Positions 22,535 to 35,099 are shown, counted from the stretch's first letter. The stretch: DNA of 64,000 bases from Opisthorchis felineus (GCA_004794785.1 SJOL01007113.1:939285-1003284), one strand, 5' to 3'. Numbers and translations: made by a program. Notes: generated by a model from the letters alone, not told the origin.

Positions 22535-25508
22535 GTAAGTTTCAACCTTGCACTGCTTCAATGTTTTCCCCGACATAATGTACTTTCTAACTCTCAGCAC
22601 CTCTTCAGTATTTTTAATAATTTGTTGATATCTGTTACTCAAAGTGAAATCAAGAGCCCTAGAGCCTTCATCATCCGCACCTCAGCAAACACACTTTCCA
22701 TGTCCGTTTGTTTAATATGAAAACTGAAAGTTCAAAAGCATCCAAAGTATGAGTGCATATAAAGAGTTGTGAAGGCAATTAGTACTTGCTTCCCTATCAC
22801 TGTGTCGGATATTTCTTGTCACGACAAGAGGATCCCGGTTAAATTGAACCAAACCAAAAAGCGCTGAGCTCGAGTTTGTCCTTATCAGAGCTCACTGGTA
22901 GTGCATATCCTTAGCCGTGCTGGGATTTGAAATGCAAGACTACAACGAGAGGCGGCTGTGTTATCACCAGCCCAACAGTGCGCGCTGGATTCACATGAAT
23001 TAAATTCACTCATGAAATCACTGGGTGTTTATTTAAAACTAACCTAGGATATTGTACGGAATGTTCCCAAGTGCAGATCGCGAATGTCATTTACGGTCGA
23101 ATCTCAATGAATTCCGTTGTATTCCTTCTCCCTTTCACAGTTATACCGAGGTTATATGAAGGAGGTTCCTTGAAAAACTTCATCGCCAAAATCAGCACTT
23201 ATCATATTTTGAAACATGGTTATTATAAAATACTGAACCCGGGTGCAATTTTATTAGTTGGAGGCACAATTCTAGTCCCATGAAAGATTCATTCGTGCCT
23301 GAATCTGTTAAATCATGAATATTACGGCAGAACATGATTCGACTGACCAAAACCCATCGATTGTTGGTGCAGGTTAGTCGGTTCCAGAATGCTTGCAACC
23401 AGTCGTCAAGACATGAGAGAATAGATTAGGTGGAACCAAGTTTAGTCAGGTTTAGAGCTTACAGTGAAACGCATCCGCGCAGCTGTCAGCAGAAAATAAT
23501 TTCGCATGTTTGTTTTGCCTGCACTGCTCAATAAACCGCGATAAGCATGTCGTCAGATTCAGTTGGTTCATGGGCAACTTTACGTACAACTGTCCACCCT
23601 ACTACACGAAGTATATCACCGCAACTGAGCCAAAAGCAGCAAAAGAAAGTTGAAATGCTCGGCAATAGGACGCCTTTTGCATTTCTGAGACCTGCCAGAC
23701 GGGATTTGTGTACACAACCTTTTGGCTGCCATTTTTAGGCTGTCCGCAGCCCGATCTTTGACAGCCGGTACGGTTCTTGATTACATAAACATTCTAGTTA
23801 CTCATGAGTAGCTAGATTGTGATCACTAAGTCGAAGCTGGTTGCACCAAAATTCAAGCCTTCAAATACTCTTCTGTGAGTGCTTTTGTTGACAATGAGGA
23901 AGCTTCACCAAAGTGAAAATTTCGTAGCACGCCAAAAATTGCCACCAAAGGCACCCTTGTAATTGAAGTGTTGGTCTCCGTCACATAACTATTCGGGAAA
24001 CTTGTGTTTTGGATATTTTTGTGACGATCGGAGGCAAACTAGGTTGCTTGTTGGAAATTCGGTCTCCAGCGAATAGATAAGCGGTCCCCTGATTAACAAG
24101 CGAAGCCCGTGAATGTAGAAATATTAGCTCAACAAGCCAGGTTAACTTTACAACCACAACAAAATATTCCTATAGGGCGCAAACATCTGTGTATTCCAGT
24201 GTGATTAGGAATCACCATTTTTCTTCGTCTCTCGATGTTTCCCATATTTGATCAATAACTTTTCTACGGAAGGCCAACTTGACAACCTTGATGGAGCAGC
24301 GTCCTATCCTGTTCTGTGAAGAAATATCCTGCTTGCAGTGACTACCCCTATAAGGTGCAGGAAAACAAGTAATCTTTTCGGTACGCGGTCCTCATGGTTC
24401 AATGTCCTCCACAATTCTCAGCTGGATCTTTAGCCTGCAAAGTAGAATATTTGTCTCCATTCAGTACGGAAACTTGTCTTTCATCAGCGAGCTAAAGTCT
24501 TTTGATTTTACTTTGAGCGTGTTGGAAATTTCACGTTCACCAAGCACACACGTCAACTCCTGGAGGCTTAGCAAACTCTTAATCAGGGCTGAGGAATTCC
24601 TGACTTCACTTGTACGTTTAGTAAGGTTATAAAGTGCCCAATAAAAGATAACTTGGTTGAACACAGTTCAGATGAACGAAACCATGCAAAAACAAATGGA
24701 CGTTTGCTAAAAAAACTTTGTATTGGTACATAGTTTGACAGAAAAATATCATATTTAAGTGAACAGTTTTGGATTATATAAGACTTTGCACCGTTCTCCT
24801 CCTGGCTATTGAAGCAATGGAACCATACAAGGAGTTGAGTAATGAAGTGACAATGGTCAAATAAGCGATCTTGTACACAGAAGGCCCAAAAGTATTCAGT
24901 CTGGATGCCACTCAATTATTTAGGTAAGAAGGCTGCGGTAGATAGTACGGACGCAGAGATCGGAAATTTCGATCCTTGTCTCCCTAGGGGGACAATAAGA
25001 TCCAGGACCATTTTGTGACTTTCCGATGACTGCGTCAGGTAAATTAAAATCTGAAATATACCGTGGAAATTGACAGTTCCCCTGGAACGTTTGAGATATA
25101 GTTCATCCGTGACATTCATTCTTTCTCATCATCCTTGGTGTTTCATGAGTTGTCTGGTTTCACTTATTTAGCGGAAACTTCTCTAAGGTAGCGTACTCAG
25201 CCTTTCTAAATCCCGTTGAATGTCGGAGTCCTTTTTGCACACTGGCCTTTGGTGTGTGGATGTTTGATATATCTAGATTTAGTGATCCGATACAATTTAA
25301 CAAACCGGAGCACAAGTATCGTACAGGTTCACTCATCCTGTTCATGAATATAACAGAGTATGGGATCATAAGCTGTATGCCGATAAATCAGATGAGTGAA
25401 AATTCAGTAGTTCATTTGAATTATTGGATTCCATTCTTGGTATCATTAGATAATCTGAAATCTTACCCAGCACATCACGAAAGTAATTTAACTCACATTT
25501 TTGTTCAG
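22535..25508 (+). other. Intron C1-C2 (3.0 kb)
   Basis: It contains the minus-strand SINE-like copy at 22,830-22,990. Elsewhere no element or exon was supported; short frames at 24.4-24.9 and 25.25-25.5 kb have no motif. The acceptor follows CACATTTTTGTTCAG. Confidence 0.5.
22830..22990 (-). repeat. tRNA-derived SINE-like repeat, copy 1
   Basis: Read on the minus strand it has a B-box-like CATTTCAAATCCC, followed by CACGGCTAAGG, ATGCACT, TGAGCTCTGATAA, CGAGCTCAG and GCTTTTTGGTTTGGTT. The plus-strand repeat at 45.6 kb shares the same block order. The A-box region (GGTGATAACACAG) is only partly conserved. The 3' part has no obvious poly(A). Confidence 0.55.
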
Positions 25509-25799
25509 ACGATTCCCTGGTGCTGAGAAATACTCAGCCTCAGAAACACTGGCATTTCGGAGCTCATGAAAAGATTGTATTTGAGTTTGGATTTTTGCTA
25601 CAAGAATTCAGCCCACTGGACATAACCGGAACAGCGGCCAATTGTCGCCTTATTGAAGACGGGGACATGTACATAGGCACTTTCGATGGACTCGAATTTA
25701 CTTTGGATCCGTCGACGGAAAACAGCTCGAAAAAAGAATTTACAGTGGAATGTGGTATTTTCAGTCAGCAGATCATTCGCCAAACAAAACTGACTCTCT
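25509..25799 (+). CDS. Unit C, exon 2: alpha-module exon
   Basis: 291 nt, 97 residues, phase 1-1, with a TTTTTGTTCAG acceptor and a GTACGTATG donor. Paired cysteines in AANCRLIE and VECGIF; one sequon (NSSK). The opening DSLVLRNTQP and the strand EKIVFEFGF match ESLMLAAFP and SIEFNF of the exon at 17,092. The end RQTKLTL matches the R-x3-L-x-L ending of other alpha exons. The donor is followed at once by an AT-rich TATATACA-type stretch, which does not obscure the frame. Confidence 0.8.
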
Positions 25800-27395
25800 G
25801 TACGTATGAGTTTTTATGTCTATTTCCATACATATGCATATATATATACATGTGTATATGTCTTCATATATGTAGATATGCATAAGAGTGTGCATATGAA
25901 CAAATATGTTCAAATATATGCTTATATTACAAGCCATGATAATAACATCTGATACACTATAATACGTATAAAACATTGTGTGTACTATGTATAGTGAATA
26001 ATATATGGCTAATGATATTGTGAAATATAATCAACAGAGGCAACAACAAAACAGTGGTTGAAACTGTTGCCATAAGATGATATAATCCAGTTTCATTGTT
26101 TTTCAGGAATAAAATTTGGAAACGGTTTTTACAAACATAAAATATTTGCGTACGGCAAAAATAGCTGCCTGAAAACATTGGTCAAAATAGTCCCGCAAAC
26201 TGCTACTAAGTGGGCCGCTTATTCAGGTTATCTATGAATCAACCTTTCTATAACAGTATATTCGAAGACTTTGAAGGCGCCCACAAACAGTTCCGTGACT
26301 GCCAATTTAGCCAGCACTATTGCTGTATTGAGACACATCACCATTTAGAAAACTAGAAGTAGGTTAAAGAAAACTCGTTTAATTATAGTCACGAAATAAT
26401 GCAAGATTCTTGCCTCGTGTATGTCAACTTGCTGGTTTGTTTTAATCTGGCAACTTAATGACCAGTCGTAGGCGTGCGTCGCCATAATCCAGCTGTTAAT
26501 GTGGAACGACGACATGGCATGTTAATGGGAAACATGGGAATTTCTTTGAAATAGCGTGATAAACTGGTCTGTGGCGGACACCGACGATAGAAGATACAGC
26601 GATGACTATGGTGTTTTAGACTGTTCAGTGGGGCCGGTTATCCTCCTGATCAGCTGTTTTGGTGCTATCGATGCGCTTGCGACTCAGGAATAACAGGTAA
26701 GATGGACCTCAAGAACACGGAGGAATATCGGAAGGTGGCAATATACTAAACAATATTAGTGGGATGCAGGCTGCACCCGGGGTAACTGGCTCTTGAAGAG
26801 CCCAGTTCGGCGAGATATTTGCTTTGATGCCAAGGATTAGGCTTAATCTATTCAGCTGCGATTCAGCTGTCCTTCCTGATTAGAATTGTATACCGGTTGG
26901 TCTTATGAGCTTTGAGCTATTTTCTGCACCAGCATCGTTCGTTTTCCCCCACGTAAATCTTCACTTTCTCTCTCTTATTTTCCACGGTATTTTTAGGCCT
27001 AGATAGCCACTGAGAATTCAGCTAGGGTTTACTTTCTCTTAGCGTCTTAGGTGACCGTTTGAAAGTTTCAATACCTTGAATATTTCAATACGGTTGATTT
27101 TGACCTTCCTTCATAACAAAATGTAGAATCCACAGTTAAGTGGCTTGCCTTGCTAGAGTGTCTTTACGTTATTGTCTCTTGAGTTTATTCAGAGTTTGAG
27201 ATAAACAGTCTGCGTTTTTGAAGCTGTAGGTCGGTCACTTAAGTGTATCCACTCACTTCAAGGTGGTAAGAAGCCAAAGAGTACCAGCTTCGAAAACAAA
27301 AGCCGACAGTGCTGTTTTTTAACAAGGATTTTAATGCTCAGACATGACCTACCACATCATTCTTATCCTCATCGTCATCTTTTTTCCCACGTTAG
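25800..27395 (+). other. Intron C2-C3 (1.6 kb)
   Basis: The first about 120 bp is AT-rich imperfect TATATG/CATATG repeats. The remainder includes a slightly GC-richer block (26.48-26.85 kb) that looks repeat-like but matches nothing else I can place in the window. Confidence 0.45.
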
Positions 27396-27680
27396 ACTCC
27401 AATGACTATCTACTTGTCATTCAAGGGGAAAACAGCTCGTTCCATTTCTATGGCAGGTCGTACGTGTATACATGTGAACTTCTTAGAAGCGACCACCAGG
27501 AAGAACAAGCCCTCCTCGGCAGACCTCGTTGGATGTCGCTTGACCCAAGTTTGCTCATTCGAATAAGCGGAAATCGGTTGTTCATCGACACGGAGACAGA
27601 TACTGGGGTTCATCCGATGCGTTGTATCTTCAAAAACTCGTGGCTGGATCTTTTCATCGATCGATCTTTCATTGTTTGTG
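27396..27680 (+). CDS. Unit C, exon 3: beta (Ig-like) exon
   Basis: 285 nt, 95 residues, phase 1-1, with a TTTTTTCCCACGTTAG acceptor. Ig-like signature YTCELL, PRWMS and TGVHPMRC; the usual tyrosine of G-x-Y-x3-C is histidine here. One sequon (NSSF). GNRLFI stands in the NG(S/T)L position. Two donors are possible, both phase 1: GTATGG after 27,680 (chosen), or GTGGTA four residues-worth of bases earlier, changing only the last one or two residues. The hydrophobic leader-like run just upstream (27,347-27,390) lies in the intron and is read as the pyrimidine tract, not as a signal peptide. Confidence 0.75.
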
Positions 27681-29039
27681 GTATGGTATTCTCCAAACTA
27701 GCCAATCACCCTATGTAATTAGCACTTGAATCAACCTACCCTTTTTGCCTAAATTTCACTGACTCGAATCTCTTATGGTCGTTCCCATGATACAACCTGA
27801 TTTCCCTTGGTAAGATCACCACAAGATATCAGAATCCTCAATAGATATAATAACATAGATACCTAGGCGCTTGGAGTCATTGTAGGGTTCCCACAAATCA
27901 TTCGATTCAGCTACATGGGAAAATCTAACTGAAAAACTCACATCCATAGTCGGAGAATAGAATGACTTTCTAATCAATGAAAGTCACTCAACTTCATGAA
28001 CAGATATACTGATCGACTGTGCCCTCTACTTTTTGTACCATACGGGGCAAAAATTTACACTTTTTGAGGTCAAAGTTGTCAGTTATCTTAGGCAAACTAC
28101 CCAGACTTTTTTTGAAAATAATATGGTAACGTAGATCTTGTGTGCGCAGCAGGAGAACAGAGAAATAGGCCTTGTGAAGTTATTTCGTTTGGTGCACTTT
28201 TTGGATAGTTAGTACAATATTTGAAAAAATTATGAGATACAATTCATCCGAAGCATTATCCTGTATGTGAATGAACCGGGAACTTCACTCATGGATTTTG
28301 GAATTAACATGCAGTCAACAGCTTGGCAGGTAATCGACATTTTTTACTAAGCAAAGTACCCCAGTGATTAAGTCAGACCTCCAGGTTTCTGTTGGCTCCC
28401 TCGTTGTTAAGCCGCTCAGCGTTGGCCATTGCATCTTCCAATTTTATCAGTCCTAGCAATATAAATCCCACGGAGTGCTCCTCGACCCTGCATCACACTA
28501 CGTGACAATGGATTACAAGTGATCTACCTTCATCAAGCATTTAGGAGACAATCCTTGTCATAAAAGCCGAAGAGAAAGAATGACGTTTTGGCAAAAAATC
28601 CGCAACATAATAAAGGAAGAAAAGTACGAAATCGCCTCCCAAACATCTTTGCTTTGGAAAACGCCTTGCTTTTGAAAGAGTTGGTCGTTGCCGTACCAGT
28701 AATATGAGGAGATCGTTTTTTACGGCCCTCTGAACTTTGGCTCCAAATGACAAGAGATGATTGAATGGGACCGAGAAACACAAGTAAAATCATAAGAAAG
28801 GCGGAGTGAAATTCAAGAGTGACTGACTGTTTGTGGGAACCTTCCTTGTTGGACCAGGTAACCAGTTAGAACTCTTGTGTATATCAGATATACTAAGCCA
28901 CTAATTCAGAGTTTATCCATAATGAGTCGATCGGCTCCCATAAGGTTGAATTCTATTTATATAAATCGTAAAAATACATTGGTACTTCCAAGTGGATGCG
29001 TCTACGAGATTCAATTATAAACAAACTTTCAACCCCGTA

Positions 29040-29111
<72 letters not shown>

Positions 29112-29363
29112 TGCTCTGAGCGACCAACCACTGGCAGCTCTCGGTTGATAATCGGTGGAACAGCCTTATACATTTCCGTCATAGTATTCTTGCAGGCGAT
29201 TACTTAGCGTATTACGGTTGGCGATATCGTTTGCTTGCATCTTTGTAGCTTCTTGAATGCGTTCTATTCAGATTACTCTAATACCACCACCCTTCCTTTC
29301 TGTATGTCAGCGATTTTGTGCAAACAGTTTTTTTAAATGTTGAGGCATAACCGTTTTTTTCAG
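27681..29363 (+). other. Intron C3-D1 (1.7 kb)
   Basis: It contains the TA microsatellite at 29,045-29,106. No other supported feature. Confidence 0.5.
29045..29106. repeat. (TA)n microsatellite
   Basis: About 62 bp of pure TA dinucleotides, the longest simple repeat in the window and likely length-polymorphic. Confidence 0.97.
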
Positions 29364-29948
29364 GACACACTGATGGCGTTAGAATAACACTGGATCCAGC
29401 ATATGTCATCTTTCAAGGGGATTCAGAACGGAACGTAACTGCTCGGTTAGAATGGCACTGTTCTAATGACAAGGAAGTTATGGATTACATCGCTTCCCTG
29501 TCCGTCATCTGTAACGTTACGTACTCAAACAGCACTCCAGGTGAACCATTTGTGTTTACGAATAGTGTGCCTTTTACAAACTTTACGTCCGGTATGGTGG
29601 ACTTTTACTGTTTCAACCAGGAGAGTGATTTCGGGGTAGAATTTAGACGTTTGATCTTGAGCAACAAGGATTTTGAACTTTCCTGCACTTCCGTAAAGTC
29701 CATCAACGTGGACGCTGTGGAAGGGGACGTGCCAATTTGCAATCGGATCCTTCCGCGAGTTGAGCCATGGATATCCATCTTTTCACCTCAGAATTGGATG
29801 GAATTCCCAGTACAATGCAGTGATTCTCTTGGCGTGTTAAATTTCACCAATGGATCTTTACAGCTCTCGAAGGACAGTATACCTTCATTGGGAACCTACC
29901 TGATATCATGCGACAACGGAAGGTACACTGGGAATCTCACTCTGTACG
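29364..29948 (+). CDS. Unit D, exon 1: double alpha+beta ectodomain exon
   Basis: 585 nt, 195 residues, phase 1-1, with a CCGTTTTTTTCAG acceptor and a GTATGT donor. It carries seven cysteines and seven sequons (NVTA, NVTY, NSTP, NFTS, NFTN, NGSL, NLTL), the densest glycosylation potential in the gene. Alpha module: VRITLDP, VTARLEW, SVICNV and VDFYCF. Beta module: FELSC, PICNR, PVQCSD, TNGSLQL and LGTYLISC, the most Ig-like second-cysteine strand among the double exons. It has the same order and nearly the same length as the exon at 13,014. Confidence 0.88.
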
Positions 29949-30735
29949 GTATGTCAATACTCTTTGTTTGTTTAACCAAATTTATTTGTAAGTTACTGGT
30001 ATATGCTCAGAGCCTTTGTTTGTAAAACTGTTCTTGAACCTCACATGGATCATTAGCATGGATCCGCGAGTATCACACCAATAAGAGAGTTCTAGGGCCT
30101 ACTTGACTCAGTCATCAAGTTGTCCGGTGCAGCCTCTTATTATTCGGCTGTGTATTTGTCCGACTAAACAGTTTGTTTCAATTTTGTTTCGAAAATTATT
30201 TATTGGACGCTCGTGGCCGAATCTCGAGCAACTTAGACGCTTTCTTTACCTTGGAGTTGTGCACAAAGGCCATTTTCACCAATGAATGTTTTGCTTATTC
30301 ATCGGGAGCGTTTGGAGTGCCACAGGGGCCAAATAAGATTCTTTGAGGAACTTGTAGAAAAAACTATGAGGTGTCCGTTTAGTTGAACAACTAGTTGGTT
30401 GGCTTCTGAAAACCAAGCGCAAACGTTTGTGATCTAGGAAACGTCACAGTCTGACGACCAGGGTTTGATGTTTATCTACACTAACATCGGTCGAAATCAG
30501 GACGTCAATGCACGGGATATGATAAACATGCAGTTCACTCCTGAAGGTTGGTGTACGTCTCAAAACGGTGTACATATTCACAAGACTTTTTATCAGGATC
30601 AAGAAAAGCTGGTAGGCACGGCATCCGACCGATATGGTCAGATTAACGAATATACACGCGTACATGTTTTCTGTCATATGTTTGAATCACTGTGTCTACC
30701 ATATTCTTACTGATTTGTGTAATTCTGATTGACAG
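29949..30735 (+). other. Intron D1-D2 (787 bp)
   Basis: Short and without recognisable mobile DNA. Small open frames near 30,465 have no supporting splice context. Confidence 0.5.
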
Positions 30736-31026
30736 ATTCGTCAGTACAACTGACATTATTACCAGAAGACAAAGTTTTTGGCCTTGAAAAAGACACCGAG
30801 GTTTCCTTCGCGCTGAAATTCACGGATCCTATGACCTTTAATACCTTCTACTTAGATAATATTCCGCTAGATTGCAGTGTAAATGGAAGAAGGCTGGAAA
30901 AAATTCCTGGTTATCAGTCCAAATTTGTTTTCGATACTGAGTGGTTTGGTAACATATCCCGTCGTGAAATTGCACGGTGCGTGTCAGAAGATCGTTTCGA
31001 GGGATCGGCCGAGCTTTTGATACTCA
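30736..31026 (+). CDS. Unit D, exon 2: alpha-module exon
   Basis: 291 nt, 97 residues, phase 1-1, with a TGATTGACAG acceptor and a GTGAGT donor. Pattern: SVQLTLLPED, TEVSFALKF, PLDCSVNG, FVFD and IARCVSED, ending AELLIL. Two cysteines only, and one sequon (NISR). DCSV is shared with the exon at 17,092. It is the cleanest single example of the alpha module and could seed a profile search. Confidence 0.85.
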
Positions 31027-32818
31027 GTGAGTTCGCTCAGTTGGTTGATGGCATGATAGTAGATTCAAATAGTTTAGTTATTTCTATCCGTTTTCTGGAA
31101 ACTCGGATGAAATTTGATATAAGAAGCTGAACAGTTTATTGTTCGTTTGTCCATATACACTTGATTTAAAGACCGAACAAGTCCGTTTAACGTAACAAAT
31201 GACCAAGGTTACGGCACCGAAATGAACCACGAAACATCTTTGGGTATTCTGTCAGTTGTGTTACTCAACTCCGGATACCATAATTCAAATGTATGCACAC
31301 TGGTTTTTTCCTACCATCTTACGTGATGCAATCCATTTTTACTCCAAATTTCGGAACATCGGCAAGCGGAATGCCAATTGATCGAATTGGGTAAAAGTTC
31401 CCGTTCGAGCTAGGACGCAGCTGATCTCCACATGAATTTTTAATGGCTGCGCTTGAAGTTAAGTTTGATTGTTTGTTGGGTAGTTCAGTTATGCTGAAGC
31501 TTCGCTAGAAAGTTGCTTAGATGCCAAATTTTGCTTTCTTCAGTGAGAACTGCGGCTTTTGCACATACTTCGGAATGCCAACAAAAAGGCGACACAGACC
31601 ACCGGTGGTTTAAATTTTCCCAATTACCCGCCATACCCGTTGCCTGTAATATATGGAGGACAGAAGAGTTCGTTACCTCGTGAAACGAATGACATGCTCA
31701 CTATAGTCTCACAAAAGTAGTGTCCTTGTGATGTTTTGATGTTTTCATGCAATATTGCTCCGTTATCTACTCTAATTTGCCTAACATCCCCAGGTTATCC
31801 TTCCCCCCCCTAAACGGAAGTTCAGGAGTTCATGCCTGCAATTCGTTTGGTCATTATTCTCCGACCTCCCAATATTGCCTAACGACACTTATAAACTATT
31901 ACGAGGGCTGAGGCCCCGTTTAGACTTTTCAGACTTTGTAGGCACGTGTATGGATCTTCAGCCGTTGAAACATCGTTGTTGCTGTGATTGGTGACCATCA
32001 TGTGTCTTCAAGTCTTCCTGCTTGCGATTTGTACACGTATTTCCTACCGTCTAACAAGCTGGATACTTGGAAACCAGTTTATTCACCATGCATTCATGGG
32101 TTTCATTTATGATTTTTTAAGCAACCGTAGGAAGCTCCCGATGTCCCACTTTAAGCACTAAAAATATTCCAAACTTTACGTTGATGTGTTTCACTAAATG
32201 TCATGAAACAGACCGAATTTTAAACTGTGGTTGAAGACATCACAGTGCGCTTTAGTGTTGCGCTCCATATTAGTTCATATTTGGAGGTAGGAAGGCATAG
32301 GTTGGTGCTGACAGATGTCCCATCTTCATAACCATCCAATGAACATAAGTTTGGACATTTAATAAAATGAATGTGAAGTTAAACGTTGTGTGCAAATTAG
32401 CACGTTATTAACGTGAGACTCAAATGAGTCTTGTTCATTATTTTCATCATCTGAATGTGCTTATTCGTGTTTCAAGTTGAACTATAGTCAATACATTAAA
32501 ATGTTCTCCTGGATAAGGCATTGCTTAGGAGGTTGGATCTATCCTTCTGAGTCTAATCGGGTAGGTGTGCTTTCAGAAGTTCCGCCGGTCTTCGTTTGTG
32601 TTGGAACAACAAACTGTAAGCGCGTGGAATCGAACATCTGTTTGAAAATTGACGTTCATGAGCGACTTGACAGAATCGTTGATGTTAGATAAATGCTACT
32701 TTGTGATTACATTACGGACGTACCGGTGAATTATTCAGGGAGCATTTATTGTATACGATACGCTATACCAATCACTAAAAGCCTATAAAGTTTACTGAAC
32801 GTGCATTTACACTCCTAG
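31027..32818 (+). other. Intron D2-D3 (1.8 kb)
   Basis: No recognisable element; a short C run lies at about 31,802-31,810. An open frame at 32,477-32,692 was not supported as an exon. Confidence 0.45.
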
Positions 32819-33097
32819 ATCCACGTGAACTCGAAATCACAATAATTGGTGACTCTCACGTTATTCATGAAGCCGGAGGACAGTTCGATTACATCTGTCA
32901 GGTGTCTCGTCCACCTGTAGTCGTCGGTCACCTGGAAACACAGTGGACAATGGAAGCGCCTTATCCCCATATCCACTTCAATGGATCGTTGGCTAGACTC
33001 ACCGAAGATTTGCAGAAGGGTGTTTACAAGCTTTATTGTGCCTTCGAATACGGAGACCTTTTGTCAGTCGTAGAGAAGCTGGAAGTGACCGTTGTTC
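32819..33097 (+). CDS. Unit D, exon 3: beta (Ig-like) exon
   Basis: 279 nt, 93 residues, phase 1-1, with a TTTACACTCCTAG acceptor and a GTAGGT donor. Ig-like signature YICQV, TQWTM, FNGSLARL and KGVYKLYC, so every beta-module landmark is present, including an N-G-S-L sequon. The open frame extends upstream of 32,902 to the acceptor with good motif content (LEITIIGD), so the exon is longer than its first methionine suggests. It closes the last complete unit, and an 11.5-kb intron follows. Confidence 0.85.
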
Positions 33098-33609
33098 GTA
33101 GGTCTTATTCACTTGACCGTTCGCTTAAGCTTAGCTGTGTCCCACTTGGTGTTGCCAAGTGGCATTGTTGTTGAGTTGCAAAAAAATAGTCATATTGCCT
33201 TGCATTGGAAGCATTCAGCTGAGTGTTTTTTCTGATCGTTTACTGAATCGCGAGCTTGAATATCTTCAGCTAGCTTGTGAATTCTCCAACTAAGGACTAC
33301 GGAAGGACTATAAATTATTTCTGAATGGGTAGATGTATGAGATATTAACTTCCTATACGATACATAAAAACAAAAGTTTACTAGTAGATTGTTCCCCTTT
33401 TACACTCATGTTTCTCGCTCCGTTTATTCTAGAAATTGGTAGGCCCGAAGAACTAGTTTGCCATGGTTAACAGGCAGACTAAACACATTTGTTAGAGCTT
33501 TCTTTGAGAGACAGAATAGGGCCAATCCTGCCCGAAATATAAGCGTTGAAGGCCAAATTTCCCCGTTCATTTTGAGCAGCCTCTAATATTGTGTCTGGTG
33601 GATCCTCGG

Positions 33610-34155
33610 GTCAACTCGTTGTAACTGATAACGAAAGGGTCATGTGAATGGTCATATCTAGGCCCAATTGATGCACAACAGTACGGACAAAATACATCAC
33701 GTGGCTAAATACACTCAGTTGCATACGATACACTGGCGTTAACGGCAGAATCAACTGCATTCTTCGTATGTGGTGTTGTTCTTCAACTGGGTGTGCTACA
33801 CGAAGACCATCCTGTGTTTTGTTGGTCACGATACTCGAGATATCGGAGTGTATTTTTGGATATAACACAATAATTCCTCGGTTTTTGAAAGCTCTTCTAC
33901 AGTCCACTGTCTTCTTGGGGCTCATCAGCCAGACGTAGCCTCCGATTTCCATCAACCGCATATACTTTCTGCACACCAGATTGTACTCAGTTGACGGAGT
34001 GTACGCATTCGCCAGTTACATTGGTGACAACCAGAGACTCATCTGAATATCTCGTTTATGACAATTAGACTGAATTTGCGGGAGAGCGAAACCAGTAGTG
34101 GGCTATCGAGGCGTTTTCGGCAGCCTTATAAGTACTGCGTTGTAGGTCGAAAAAC
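33610..34155. mobile_element. PLE terminal-repeat pieces in opposed orientation
   Basis: On the minus strand 33,930 to 33,660 carries CTGATGAGCCCCAA, GATATCTCGAGTATCGT and CAGTTGAAGAAC in the same order as the PLE terminus at 20.98-21.2 kb. On the plus strand 34,086-34,130 carries GCGAAACCAG, GTGGGCTATCGAGG and TTTTCGGCAGCC, matching 21,004-21,040. The two halves therefore flank each other like the inverted pair at 20.7 kb, but both ribozyme cores are damaged. Confidence 0.55.
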
Positions 34156-35099
34156 AACTCGCGTGGTTTTTGGTAAGTAACCATACTTTTTTCAAGATGT
34201 CTTACTGATCGATTGATCAAATCAAATCGATAGATCACATTAGACCTTTATATTTTAACACTTTTTGTCAGTTGCTATTCAACATCTAGCTCAATGAGAT
34301 GTAGCGAGTGCAAATCAGTAAGACATTTAGGGCTATATGGGGACCACCACCATATGATGACATAAGTCAGGTACTTCTTAAGTCAGTATTTGTCTGTAAT
34401 TTAATTACATTGTCGCGCATTTCGTGAGTGGTGTTATTTTATTGTCGAATATCACATTTGCAATGATTGAGTCAAAATCTGGTCTCATCGATTGCACCAT
34501 AGGACCAACATGTAGACCGCAGGGCAAAAAATTATCTAAACTGATTGATAGAGGTCAATTTCAGTTACCTTACCGGGCAAACCTGTTACTCACGGGTAAA
34601 CATGCATGTTATATGTGTATATTGCATTGAAGAGGCTTTTTATGATGTACGCAATGTAGAAATATTTTTCTCTGAAGTTGCTTGCTCCCTTTTCTAGCGT
34701 ATTTTCCATTGGACAGCGTGGGTGGAAGAAAATAGAGACCACTAGTTCGACCAAGCTCAGTTAGCGTGGGTTATGTTCAAACCGCTTCAACCAGTGTACC
34801 GTTCATGTGGTTGCACTCATGTTAGGTATCATCTGTAGTAGTAAGTAGTTTGGATTTGCGCTTGGAATGTTTGGAAGATGGCTGAGGGGTTTCAAAACGT
34901 TTGGAGACGATGCCCCTGAGATCCTTCAGAACTATCTACATCTCACGATATTACTTCTCGCTTTTTGATGTATATCACGTTGGACTAACCTTGTCTTTAA
35001 TCTGTCTCCTTATCCCTTCAACTTCCGTGTTTCTACCGTTGTCGTAAGCCTCTAGTTCCTGCTCTTTCTCTGGAAGTAAGTGTTGAGCGGACAGGAATG

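Noticed and set aside
27344..27395. Hydrophobic leader-like peptide just upstream of the 27,396 exon, starting with Met, suggesting a signal peptide and a new gene start
   Set aside because: It lies in the pyrimidine tract before a good acceptor; the phase and motif pattern fit an internal exon of the long gene, and such T/C-rich tracts always translate into hydrophobic residues.
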